Positions 26,225 to 38,697 of a stretch of DNA of 64,000 nt are shown in pieces (within the stretch, counting starts at the first letter, position 1; each line of letters begins with the position of its first letter). A program made the translations under genes and the position numbers. Below the pieces are notes generated by a model. That model made no database searches. It worked only from the letters and a program-made list of their open reading frames with translations, and was not told where the DNA came from. Source of the stretch: Ceratopteris richardii. Lineage: Eukaryota; Streptophyta; Polypodiopsida; Polypodiales; Pteridaceae. The stretch lies in contig CM035417.1 of the NCBI GenBank assembly GCA_020310875.1, positions 92,601,712 through 92,665,711 on the forward strand. Reading direction: 5' to 3'.

Positions 26225-29047
26225 AATTACCCCCTCAATATCATGTTGACATAAGATTTAATGATGTATATAAGTTCTGATATTTGTCCCTTGATAATTT
26301 ATTTCAATATGTTTAGTCCTTGCATGATGAATACGATTCTTTCTAATTGCAATAGAACTTTGACTATCTGAATATAACTACATAGGAAAATGAAAATAAA
26401 CGTCAAGGTAACTTAGGATTTTCTACAACCATATAGCCTCAAGTATAAAGGCAACCTTATACTCTACTTCATGTGAAGAAGTACCCACTATTGTTTGTTT
26501 TTAAGGATGTCAAGAAATAAACCATTCTTCAAGAAAGAAGCAATAGTCACTATTAGATCTCCTTATGTCTTTGTCACCTACCCAACTTGAATCTAAAAAT
26601 CCTTAAATTATAAAATGTGGTGAGTTTTGAAAGACCATTGCATAATTTGTGGTTCCGTTCAAATATCTAAAAACTCTCTTAACTGTTTTCCTATGATATT
26701 TTAGAGATTTGTGCATGAATTTGGTACTTGAGAAATAGAAGATGGAATATCAAGATATGTATTACATAAATAAATCAAATATCCAACATCTTGATTATAA
26801 ACAGTAGCATGAAAATGTTTTGACTCTAATTCTATTTATAATGATATATTAACATCCATAGGAGTTTGCATAGATTTAGAATCTTGCATTTCAAACCTTT
26901 CTAAAAGTTTGTCAATGTACTTTTGTTGTGTCATATAGATATAATCATTCTTGTATATGAATTCAATGCCAAGATAATAATGTAAAAATCCAAGATCATT
27001 AACATCAAAAACTTTCTTAAGCTTTGGTTTAAGTTTAAAAAATATAAATCGAAATCCCTAGGACCTGTAAATGATTATCATCAATATAATGGGAAACCGA
27101 GCAACTTAACATAGAGTGTAGTAGTTGCTTCTGAAATTTCAAAACCAATGGAAATAAGAAACAAATGATTCTTTTCATACAAAACCTTTGGTGCTTGCTT
27201 CAAACCATTTGTATAAGATGTTCTTATCTTTTTCTTCAAAATCCTTTAGTTGTTGAGGTCGTCACTAAGAAAAGAAGTTTTGATATCCAATACCTGTACT
27301 TTCCAACCAAAGAATGCAAAAAAAATATTATTCTAACTATGTTCATTCTATAAGTAGGATCAAAAGTTTCATCATAGTCAATACCTCTTTTGTGCATTAA
27401 CTTTGAAAATATCTTGCTTTCTACCTACCAATAGTACCATCAGTTTTTCTTTTGATCTTGAATATCCACTTCCCACAGATTGTTTTCTTACCCTTTGGAA
27501 ACTCACAAAGCTTCCATGTTTGATTTTTTTGAATAGAATAAATTTCTTCTTGCATTTTTTCCTTTCATATAGCACAACATAATGCATGTTGAACATTGAT
27601 AGGTTCATTCTCAACTAAAGAAAGTGCAAAAATCTTATGAAGTTTGAAAATTTCTACATAATTTATCTGATATGCATGATCTTTCTAACTTCTTATCTTT
27701 CCTTCGAATGTTTGGATGCCACTTTCTTGCAAGGTTTGTAAGTACCACATTTGAATCTTATTAAATATTGTTGGAATCTCTCTTTCCTCTTGATTTTTAG
27801 AAGATTCTCTAATTTCATGAACTCATTCCTCTTCTATAGGTTGGCTATGAATGGAAGATGGTGAAGGTTGTAATGATGGAATGTATAATGTAACTTGTGT
27901 AGTCATTACAACTTTCTCTTTACCTTTATCTTTATAAACATGTGTAGGATTTTTATAAGGTTGATCAACCCCCTTGTGTGGCTGAATATAAGAATCCAAA
28001 TTCCTTTCAAAAAATGCATAATTATATACCTTTATAAAATCTAAAATTTTTGAATCTTTATCATAAGTCTAGTTTTGCCTGTTTTTGGAAAATAGGACCT
28101 ATATCCTTTGATTTTTCGACTCCATAACCAAGAAAAACAACTTTGGTAGCTTTTTCATCAAGCTTATCACACTCCTTTTCATTGTGAACATAAGAGGGAG
28201 AACCGAAAACTTTGAAGTAATCCACATTGGGCTTCTTACCATAGTAGACTTCATATGTATAATCACCTTCAAAGCTTTTGAAGAAGGCATTTTAAGAATG
28301 TGATAGCTTGTGTGAATAGCATCGTATCAAAACTCTGATAGCATCTTTGAAGAAATCATACTATGTGCCATTCCAAAAAGTGTCTTATTGTTTCTCTCTA
28401 CAATACCATTCTGCTCTGAAGTATAAACAATAGTGATTTGATGAGAGATACCTTTGTTCTATAAAAAATAATTTCAATTTATTTGATATGTATTCTCCTC
28501 CTCTACCACTTCTTAAAATCTGAAGTTTTTATTGATTTTCATTTCAACCATAGCAAAAAAAAATCTTGACAGTAAAAACTTGTGTATTGGATGTTAATCC
28601 AAATACCCAAGAATATCTAGAAAATTCATCAATAAATATGAAAAAGTATATATAAACATAAAGAGAATCTACTTTCATGGATCCATTCACATTTGAATGA
28701 ATGATCAACAACTTCCTCTTGGTTATAATAAATATGTACTCCTTAAACAAAAGCTTATGTAGCTTTTGTTTAAGGAGTATGGATCCATACTCCTTGAATA
28801 TGATAGAGTATATATGATCATAAATACAATCTACTCTCATGGGTCCATTCACGTTTGAATGAATGATCTAGAAATTCCTCTTACTTATGATAAGTCCATA
28901 CAAGAAATCCTTCACATGATTCTACATGATCTAGTAAATCAAAATTCAGAAAAATCTCAATCATAACTTTTTCCTTCATAGATTTAAAAGTTGTGTAGCC
29001 TATGTGACAAAATCTTGCATGCCATAACTTCATGTTCTCATTTGGTG
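26225..29047 (-). mobile_element. Element C internal part 1: RNase H, RT, integrase
   Basis: Minus-strand coding remains, right to left: GAG-pre-integrase at about 28,890-29,040 ('LWHARFCHIGYTTFKSMKEK'), integrase at about 28,100-28,880 (the KKPN/VFG region and a 'DEFSRYSWVF' block), RT at about 26,650-27,700, and RNase H at about 26,270-26,560. It is broken many times. The right edge is the TAGAA target copy of the family-B array, and the same reading resumes at 54,804. Confidence 0.75.
28737..28779. repeat. Perfect 19-bp inverted repeat with 5-base loop
   Basis: The arms 28,737-28,755 and 28,761-28,779 are exact reverse complements (TACTCCTTAAAC...) around TATGT. It lies between two similar segments (about 28,650-28,730 and 28,810-28,885, both with CATTCAC.TTTGAATGAATGATC), so it probably arose in a local duplication inside element C. 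Formation of a cruciform or hairpin is possible but not shown. Confidence 0.85.
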
Positions 29048-29052
29048 TAGAA
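29048..29052. repeat. Target site duplication of the family-B array, left copy (TAGAA)
   Basis: TAGAA directly before the first LTR; the identical five bases follow the last LTR at 54,799. Confidence 0.9.
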
Positions 29053-30653
29053 TGTGAAGAGAGATGGTGGATGCAATCCAAAGATGAGTAGGTGCTGCTA
29101 CAACCAGCTTCACACCAGCCAACTGAGACTTCAGAGTTGATTAGTAGACCCTTTGAGCTTCCTAAATACACCAAAATATCAGCCAAGTACTTTGGAACAT
29201 GTATCCCAAAAGTTTAAGTCAAGACAGACTAGTTGCGAAATGACTAGCTCCCAAAACTTGCTATTTTTGGACATACACCTGCTGGAAAAAATGAACAGTG
29301 CTCTCAATCTGGTAGGAATTAGAAAAATTCCTTTTGGGCATGGCAAATAGACTTTGCAAGCTTCCCAATCCAAGTTAAGACACTTCAAATGATGGACTGA
29401 GCACTAAGAACAAGTTTCAACAATTTCTGGAACCTCCCCACAATTCTCGGGGCTCTCAGAGATAGACCAGTAAGCAGTAAAATGCAGATATCTCAAAAAG
29501 TATTAATCCAATGACCTTGAAAATTTATATGCATAACTTAGACAGCACGCAGTATCCAACGCAAGTTAAATCACTAAAAACGGATCAGTAGAACTCGAGA
29601 TATGACCTTCTGAAGGTACTGCTCTGAGTGAGTATAGCAGAGAACAAAACAGAGAAGTAGATGATAATAAATGTATAGATTAACATATGATTACAACCAC
29701 ATTGGCAATGAATCTTTGCGCAATGGGAGTAGAATGATAGAGCTATGGAGTAAGCTCTTAAATCTCTACAAAATGACATGAAGTGGTCACGTACAAGGCT
29801 TGTTAATCACCACATATGTTGCAAGGTTGAGATGATTGGAATCTCCCCCTGCCTTGCTTTCCACCTCTGCCTCTTCCTCTAGCTCTTCCTCTACCTGCAA
29901 AGTTTGCTTGGAAAGAGCTTCCTTCATCTTCATTCTTCCTATTCTTTGACTTGTCCTTGACCTTAGCTTTATCAGAATATAAGGCAGAAGTTTGATTACC
30001 TCTTGAGGACTCACCACCTTTGCTAATCTTTGCTTCATGAGTGAAGAGTTGGCCCATCAGTGTGTTGAGGTCGGGTACATGCATATCCATGTATAAATCC
30101 ATGGCTGTTGTGAATGACTCCCACTTGTCGTCTGCTTTGATTCCATTCATGATTTGTCTTATGATTTGCTCCTCTTCAATTACCTCTCCAATGCTTCCAA
30201 GTTGGTCGGAAATCTCCTTCATCTTTGTGACATAATCAGTCACATTTTGCTTCGGGCTTTTCTTCATTGTTGTGAACTCCATCCACAATTGGTTCTTCCT
30301 TGCTCGAGTGTTGGAAGAGAAGAAAGAAGCAAGTGCATTCCAGGTCTCTCTTGATGTCTTTCATCCCTTGACATGAGGTAAAAGAAAATCAGAGATTGAG
30401 TTTAGAATATAGGACCTTGCAAGTGCATCCTTCGAACACCAATTCGAAAGTCCTTCCACTTCTTCATGTGATGGTTGCCCTTTGTTCCTCATGGTTGGCA
30501 TTGCTTCATCTCCAGATATGAATCCATATAGATTCCTCCCTTGAAGGTAAGCCTCCATCCTTAGAGACCATGCCGGATAGTTGTTTCGATCCAATTTGTC
30601 AATTGTTGATGGAAATCCATCTCCCATGTTGCTTGACTATGCTCTGATACCAC
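29053..30653 (-). mobile_element. Family-B short unit 1 (partial LTR1, gag, primer site)
   Basis: About 1.6 kb: an R-U5-like LTR portion at the left, then gag ('[14 protein letters not shown]', '[19 protein letters not shown]'), then the primer site at 30,641-30,652. There is no U3 and no pol. It is almost the same as short unit 2, so the two arose from one short form. Its left end is the outer end of the array. Broken. Confidence 0.85.
30641..30652 (-). promoter_or_regulatory. Primer binding site, unit 1
   Basis: GCTCTGATACCA on plus is the complement of TGGTATCAGAGC, which matches the 3' end of plant initiator-Met tRNA. It is one base from the next LTR. Confidence 0.9.
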
Positions 30654-32255
30654 TGTGAAGAGAGATGGTGGATGCAATCCAAAGATGAGTAGGTGCTGCT
30701 ACAACCAGCTTCACACCAGCCAACTGAGACTTCAGAGTTGATTAGTAGACCCTTTGAGCTTCCTAAATCCACCAAAATATCAGCCAAGTACTTTGGAACA
30801 TGTATCCCAAAAGTTTAAGTCAACACAGACTAGTTGCGAAATGACTAGCTCCCAAAACTTGCTATTTTTTTACATACACCTGCTGGAAAAAATGAACAGT
30901 GCTCTCAATCTGGTAGGAATTAGAAAAATTCCTTTTGGGCATAGTAGATAGACTTTGCAAGCTTCCCAATCCAAGTTAAAACACTTCAAATGATGGACTG
31001 AGCATTGAGAACAAGTTTCAACAATTTCTGGAACCTCCCCACAATTCTCGGGGCTCTGCAAAGATAGACCAGTAAGCAGTAAAATGCAGATATCTCAAAA
31101 AGTATTAATTCAATGACCTTGAAAATTTAAATGCATAAGTTAGAGAGTACGCAGTATCCAACGCAAGTTAAATCACTAAAAACAGATCAGTAGAACTCGA
31201 GATATGACCTTCTGAAGGTACTGCTCTGAGTGAGTATAGCAGAGAACAAAACAGAGAAGTAGATGATAATAAATGTATAGATTCACATATGATTACAACC
31301 ACATTGGCAATGAATCTTTGCGCAATGGGAGTAGAATGATAGAGCTATGGAGTAAGCTCTTAAATCTCTACAAAATGACATGAAGTGGTCACGTACAAGG
31401 CTTGCTAATCGCCACATATGTTGCAAGGTTGAGATGATTGGAATCTCCCCCTGCCTTGCTTTCCACCTCTGCCTCTTCCTCTAGCTCTTCCTCTACCTGC
31501 AAAGTTTGCTTGGAAAGAGGTTCCTTCATCTTCATTCTTCCTATTCTTTGACTTGTCCTTGACCTTAGCTTTATCAGAATATAAGGCAGAAGTTTGATTA
31601 CCTCTTGAGGACTCACCACCTTTGCTAATCTTTGCTTCATGAGTGAAGAGTTGGCCCATGAGTGTGTTGAGGTCGGGTACATGCATATCCATGTATAAAT
31701 CCATGGCTGTTGTGAATGACTCCCACTTGTCGTCTGCGTTGATTCCATTCATGATTTGTCTTATGATTTGCTCCTCTTCAATTACCTCTCCAATGCTTCC
31801 AAGTTGGTTGGAAATAGCCTTCATCTTTGTGACATAATCAGTCACATTTTGCTTCGGGCTTTTCTTCATTGTTGTGAACTCCATCCACAATTGGTTCTTC
31901 CTTGCTCGAGTGTTGGAAGAGAAGAAAGAAGCAAGTGCATTCCAGGTCTCTCTTGATGTCTTTCATCCCTTGACATGAGGTAAAAGAAAATCAGAGATTG
32001 AGTTTAGAATATAGGACCTTGCAAGTGCATCCTTCGAACACCAATTCGAAAGTCCTTCCACTTCTTCATGTGATGGTTGCCCTTTGTTCCTCATGGTTGG
32101 CATTGCTTCATCTCCAGATATGAATCCATATAGATTCCTCCCTTGAAGGTAAGCCTCCATCCTTAGAGACCATTCCGGATAGTTGTTTCGATCCAATTTG
32201 TCAATTGTTGATGGAAATCCATCTCCCATGTTGCTTGACTATGCTCTGATACCAC
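30654..32255 (-). mobile_element. Family-B short unit 2 (partial LTR2, gag, primer site)
   Basis: A second 1.6-kb unit with the same parts and the same join between gag and LTR sequence as unit 1, differing at a small number of sites. Its primer site is at 32,243-32,254. Sharing an identical join means unit 1 and unit 2 are copies of one another rather than two separate events. Broken. Confidence 0.85.
32243..32254 (-). promoter_or_regulatory. Primer binding site, unit 2
   Basis: GCTCTGATACCA (plus), complement of the initiator-Met tRNA match, one base left of LTR3. Confidence 0.9.
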
Positions 32256-33333
32256 TGTGAAGAGAGATGGTGGATGCAATCCAAAGATGAGTAGGTGCTG
32301 CTACAACCAGCTTCACACCAGCCAACTGAGACTTCAGAGTTGATTAGTAGACCCTTTGAGCTTCCTAAATCCACCAAAATATCAGCCAAGTACTTTTGAA
32401 CATGTATCCCAAAAGTTTAAGTCAACACAGACTAGTTGCGAAATGACTAGCTCCCAAAACTTGCTATTTTTGGACATACACCTGCTTGAAAAAATGAGCA
32501 GTGCTCTCAATCTGGTAGGAATTAGAAAAATTCCTTTTTGGCATAGCAAATAGACTTTGCAAGCTTCCCAATCCAAGTTAAAACACTTCAAATGATGGAC
32601 TGAGCATTGAGAACAAGTTTCAACAATTTCTGGAACCTCCCCACAATTCTCGGGGCTCTGCAAAGATAGACCAGTAAGCAGTAAAATGCAGATATCTCGA
32701 AAAGTATTAATCCAATGACCTTGAAAATTTATATGCATAAAGTAGACAATACAGTATATCCAATGCGAGTTAAGTCACTGCAAACGGATCAGTAGAACTC
32801 GAGATATGACCTCATGAAGGTACTGCTCTGAGTGAGTATAGCAGAGAACAAAACAGAGAAGTAGATGATAATAAATGTATAGATTCACATATGATTACAG
32901 CCACATTGGCAATGAATCTTTGCACAATGGGAGTAGAATGATAGAGCTATGGAGTAAGCTCTTCAATCTCTACAAAATGACATGAAGTGGTCACGTACAA
33001 GGCTTGCTAATCGCCTCTTCCTTCTTGCTCCTTTTATAGCTATTCTTGGAGGGAGTTTTGAATTTGAATTCGAATGGCTCCACCTAAAAGTGATCCCCAA
33101 AGTTAGGAGAGATTCCCTCAGCTCAAAAATTCGTGATTTTGGTAGTTGGAGCCACGAATTTTCTTTTACATCATGGATGAGGTAAGCCATCCTTTTCCTT
33201 TTTTCTTTTTCCATTTACAAGAGATAAAATGTACTCTTTTACAAGAGGTGTTCACATGACTACTCATGTGACTTACAAATGAGGATAATATCAAATATAT
33301 CAAGCATGTAGGCTTGGGTAAAATGCACCAACA
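32256..33333 (-). repeat. Family-B LTR3 (1078 bp)
   Basis: TGTGAAGAGAG...GCACCAACA, followed by GCTCCCCCTC (polypurine tract, minus sense). Full length. In the minus sense U3 is the right-hand 290 bp, followed by a TATA box. Confidence 0.93.
33032..33038 (-). promoter_or_regulatory. TATA box of the family-B LTR
   Basis: The minus strand reads GCTATAAAAGGAGC here, a canonical plant TATA box about 300 bp into the LTR. Transcription would start about 30 bases further left, near 33,000-33,010. The same motif occurs at the matching place in LTR4, LTR5, LTR6 and LTR7; the two partial LTRs lack it. Confidence 0.7.
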
Positions 33334-36300
33334 GCTCCCCCTCAAGCCTAACATGCTTGGCCTCCAAATAAGTCTTCAATTGTCCTTGATTTCCTGCAAG
33401 CCAATCATCAACTTGAATCTACTTAACTTCATACCATCAAGAGCTTTAGTCAACATGTCGGCACATTGCATATCTGTAGAGACATAGGATAGTTGAATAT
33501 CCTTGCTCATTAGCTTCTCCCTTACGTAATGGTAGTGGACTTCAATATGCTTGGTTCTAGCATGGTATACCGGATTAGCTGCTAGATGTAGTGAGCTTGT
33601 GTTGTCACCAAAAATATGAGGTGTTGAAGAATGAAGTCCAAGATCTGTGTACAAAGACTTTAACCACATGATTTCTTGAGTTGCATTAGCCAAACCTCTA
33701 TATTTGGCTTCGGTAGAAGATAATGCCACGGTTGGTTGCTTCTTCGATGACCAAGAAATGATTTTTGAACCTACAAATGATATATACCCTGATGTGCTTC
33801 TTCTATCATCTTTAGATCCGGCCCAATCTGCATCTGAGTAGACCTTTAGCTCAATATCTGAAGTATATGAATAGAACAAACCTTCGTTCATGGTCCCATT
33901 TAGGTACTTGAGGACTCTCTTGGCCGCTTCCATATGTGGTCTTCTCGGCTTATGCATAAACTGACTCAATATGCTAACACTATAGCATATATCCACCCTT
34001 GTGAGTGTTGCATAGTTCAAACTTCCAACCAAGCTTTGATAGCTTGTGATGTCTTCAATTGGCTCTCCTTCATAAGCACTAAGCTTATGATTTTGCTCCA
34101 TAGGTGTACCTGCACACTTGGTATTTTCCATCTTGAACTTGACGAGCATGTCATGCACATACTTCCTTTGTGTGATGTATATACCTGAATCTGTGTAGAT
34201 CAACTCCAATCCAAGAAAATAAGTGAGTGGTCCGAGGTCACTTATTTTGAACTCCTCCTTCATTTGAGCCTTTACTTGTTTGATTCCTTCAAGATCATTG
34301 CCTGTGATAATAATATCATCAACATACACACATAAATAGATCACTTCAGATCCATTCCTCTTTATGAACAAAGAGGTATCCGCCTTGCTAGCTTTGAATC
34401 CTTAGTCCTGCAAATAAGTCACCAATCTGAAATTCCAAGCTTTTGGAGCTTGCTTCAATCCATACAAAGCTTTCTTTAGTTTGCATACATAGTTAGGATG
34501 ATGTACATCCTCATATCCAGGAGGTTGTGCCATATACACTTCCTCAGAAATCCATCCATTCAAGAAAGCATTCTTTACATCAAGCTGATAAAGATTCCAA
34601 TTTCTAGATGCCGCAAGACTAATGAGAACCCTAATTGTAGGCATTTTTGCAACAGGAGAGAAAGTCTCCTCATAATCAATACCATGGGTTTGAGCAAACC
34701 CTTTAGCAACTAACCTTGCTTTGTATCTAGTTATACTTCCATCTGGATTCCTCTTGATTTTGTATATCCATCGAGATCCGATTATCTTCATAGATGGCTT
34801 GTTAGGTACAAGATCCCAAGTGTCATTCTCCTTCAAGGCTTCCATTTCTTCATCCATTGCATCTCTCCAAGCTTTCTTGCTTTGTGCTTCTTCAAATGTG
34901 GTAGGTTCTTCATTGGTTGAATCCTTTGCAATGTAGATTGAGTGCTTGGTGACCAAAGAAGTAGCATAACCAAACCTCTCTGGTTTCTTCTTCTCCCTTG
35001 AAGACCTTCTAAGTGGTTGATGTGAGCTCTCGGGTCCATATGTAGCATCCTACATCTTTGCTTTACCTTTGTTCTTCCATAGCTTTAGTCTTTCCAAGTC
35101 TTCTAGGTCAATCTCCGAATCACTTTCTTCAATCTACTTTGGCTCCTTTGGTTGAAGTGATAGAAAATCTTCATCCAAGTCATATGGCAACTTCACTTTC
35201 CTGTCATCATCAAACCATGATTTGTTTTCATCAAAAATTACATCTCTACTCACAGAAAATCCTTTATTGGTTGGATTGTACAATCTATATCCTTTTTGGT
35301 TTTGATCATAACCAATGAATACGCACTTCTCTGCCTTGGGATCCAATTTCCCTCTTACTTGAGAAGGAATGTGAGCATAGGCTAAGCATCCAAAGATTTT
35401 GCAATGCTCTAGACTAGGTCTTCTTCCATTCCACACTTCATATGGAGTGGTTCCATCTAGTGACTTAGATGGAAGTCTATTTATGAGATATGTGGCTGTC
35501 GACACAGCCTCTGCCCATAGGTAGTTCGGCAATCCCTTTTCGTTGAGCATGGACCTTGTAGCTTCGACAATAGCTCTGTTCCTCCTCTCTGCTACACCAT
35601 TGAGTTCGGGTGTATACCTTGTAGTGACTTCCCTTTTAATGCCTCTTTCATGCAAGAAGGCATCAAATTCAGAAGAGAAGTATTCTCCTCCACCATCTGA
35701 TCTGAGCCGTTTCAAAGTCCTACCTGTTTGGTTTTCAACAAGAGCAATATACTTCTTAAAGCAATTAAACACTTCATCCTTGTGCTTCATGAAAAACAAA
35801 ATGGTCCACCTGCTACAATCATCTATGAAAGACACATAATATCTTGAGCCTGATATAGATGGCTCCTTAATTGGACCCCACACATCTGTGTGCACTAGAT
35901 CCAAAGGATTTTGATACATATATCCTTTCTTATTGAAAGGTTGTCTATGAGCCTTGCCGAGTTGACAAGCTTCACACTTATAAATCATGTGTTGCCTTGT
36001 GATATTAGGCAAACCAAGTACACTTTGGTCCCTGCAAATCTGTTTGAGTGTCCGCTCACCAATGTGAGCAAGCCTTTTGTGCCATATCTCCAACTCTGTT
36101 AGAGTTTGAGATCCATAGCTAAACAAAGCTATGTTCTTTGTATCTTCCACTTCAAAAGTGAAAAGCCTTCCTGTCTTTTCTCCTTTGGCAATCCTTCGAA
36201 AGCCTTGCCTTGGGTCTTCAACATATGCTCCAAATCGATTGAATCTAACCTGCAATCCTTTTTCAACAATCTGTCCAACACTTATTAAATTTTTGGTAAT

Positions 36301-37619
36301 TGTAGGTACATACAAGACTTTGCTTAAGAGGTTCATATTCCCATCTGATGTCTTCACATTACCTATCTTCTCCACTGAGTGCTTTGTGTCATCTCCTGTC
36401 TGCACTTCATGCTTGTTATGAGGATCTTCCAAATCAGAAAGTAAAGCCACATTTCCTGCTACATGGTTCGAGCATCCCGAATCAATGTAAAATATGTGAT
36501 CATCATCCTTACCCTTCTTCGCTGATAGATTCATAATCAATAATGAATCTTCTTGACTTTGGTCCTCTGCATAGTTATTGTAATCTCTTCTTCCTCTATG
36601 GCCACTTCGATAGTTGTTGTTGTTGTTGTTGTTGTAATTGTTGTTGTAGTAGTTGTTGTTGTTGTAGCCTCCATTGTATCTACCTCTATTTGATCCATAG
36701 CCACCTCTATTGAATCCTCTTCCTCTTGAGTTCCTCGGGTTCCTGAAACATTCTTCAGTAGTATGGTTAGATAAGCCACATATGTTGCAAGGTTGAGATG
36801 ATTGGAATCTCCCCCTGCCTTGCTTTCCACCTTTGCCTCTTCCTCTAGCTCTTCCTCTACCTGCAAAGTTTGCTTGGAAAGAGCTTCCTTCATCTTCATT
36901 CTTCCTATTCTTTGACTTGTCCTTGACCTTAGCTTTATCAGAATATAAGGCAGAAGTTTGATTACCTCTTGAGGACTCACCACCTTTGCTAATCTTTGCT
37001 TCATGAGTGAATATTTGGCCCATGAGTGTGTTGAGGTCGGGTACATGCATATCCATGTATAAATCCATGGCTGTTGTGAATGACTCCCACTTGTCGTCTG
37101 CTTTGATTCCATTCATGATTTGTCTTATGATTTGCTCCTCTTCAATTACCTCTCCAATGCTTCCAAGTTGGTCGGAAATCTCCTTCATCTTTGTGACATA
37201 ATCATTCACATTTTGCTTCGGGCTTTTCTTCATTTTTGTGAACTCCATCCACAATTGGTTCTTCCTTGCTCGAGTGTTGGAAGAGAAGAAAGAAGCAAGT
37301 GCATTCCAGGTCTCTCTTGATGTCTTTCATCCCTTGACATGAGGTAAAAGAAAATCAGAGATTGAGTTTAGAATATAGGACCTTGCAAGTGCATCCTTCG
37401 AACACCAATTCGAAAGTCCTTCCACTTCTTCATGTGATGGTTGCCCTTTGTTCCTCATGGTTGGCATTGCTTCATCTCCAGATATGAATCCATATAGATT
37501 CCTCCCTTGAAGGTAAGCCTCCATCCTTAGAGACCATTCCGGATAGTTGTTTCGATCCAATTTGTCAATTGTTGATGGAAATCCATCTCCCATGTTGCTT
37601 GACTATGCTCTGATACCAC
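33334..37619 (-). mobile_element. Family-B unit 3 internal region (gag-pol)
   Basis: About 4.29 kb between LTR3 and LTR4 with all copia parts in order on the minus strand: gag at about 36,540-37,600 with zinc knuckle '[14 protein letters not shown]', protease '[10 protein letters not shown]' near 36,480, integrase at about 35,150-36,080, RT at about 34,230-35,000 and RNase H at about 33,400-33,850. Primer site 37,607-37,618, polypurine tract next to 33,334. It is broken, with about four breaks, some of them shared with units 4 and 5. It is closest to unit 4. Confidence 0.9.
37607..37618 (-). promoter_or_regulatory. Primer binding site, unit 3
   Basis: GCTCTGATACCA (plus), complement of the initiator-Met tRNA match, one base left of LTR4. 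Confidence 0.9.
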
Positions 37620-38697
37620 TGTGAAGAGAGATGGTGGATGCAATCCAAAGATGAGTAGGTGCTGCTACAACCAGCTTCACACCAGCCAACTGAGACTTCA
37701 GAGTTGATTAGTAGACCCTTTGAGCTTCCTAAATCCACCAAAATATCAGCCAAGTACTTTGGAACATGTATCCCAAAATTTTAAGTCAACACAGACTAGT
37801 TGCGAAATGACTAGCTCCCAAAACTTGCTATTTTTGGACATACACCTGCTGGAAAAAATGAGCAGTGCTCTCAATCTGGTAGGAATTAGAAAAATTCCTT
37901 TTGGGCATAGCAAATAGACTTTGCAAGCTTCCCAATCCAAGTTAAAACACTTCAAATGATGGACTGAGCATTGAGAACAAGTTTCAACAATTTCTGGAAC
38001 CTCCCCACAATTCTCGGGGCTCTGCATAGATAGACCAGTAAGCAGTAAAATGCAGATATCTCAAAAAGTATTAATCCAATGACCTTGAAAATTTATATGC
38101 ATAAAGTAGACAATACAATATATCCAATGCAAGTTAAGTCACTGCAAACGGATCAGTAGAACTCGAGATATGACCTTCTGAAGGTACTACTCTGAGTGAG
38201 TATAGCAGAGAACAAAACAGAGAAGTAGATGATAATAAATGTATAGATTCACATATGATTACAGCCACATTGGCAATGAATCTTTGCACAATGGGAGTAG
38301 AATGATAGAGCTATGGAGTAAGCTCTTCAATCTCTACAAAATGACATGAAGTGGTCACGTACAAGGCTTGCTAATCGCCTCTTCCTTCTTGCTCCTTTTA
38401 TAGCTATTCTTGGAGGGAGTTTTGAATTTGAATTCAAATGGCTCCACCTAAAAGTGATCCCCAAAGTTATGAGAGATTCCCTCAGCTCAAAAATTCGTGA
38501 TTTTGGTAGTTGGAGCCACGAATTTGCTTTTACATCATGGATGAGGTAAGCCATCGTTTTCCTTTTTTCTTTTTCCATTTACAAGAGATAAAATGTACTC
38601 TTTTACAAGAGGTGTTCACATGACTACTCATGTGACTTACAAATTAGGATAATATCAAATATATCAAGCATGTAGGCTTGGGTAAAATGCACCAACA
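37620..38697 (-). repeat. Family-B LTR4 (1078 bp)
   Basis: Same termini and length as LTR3, from which it differs at about 1.5% of sites by eye. It is the LTR most similar to LTR3. Confidence 0.93.
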
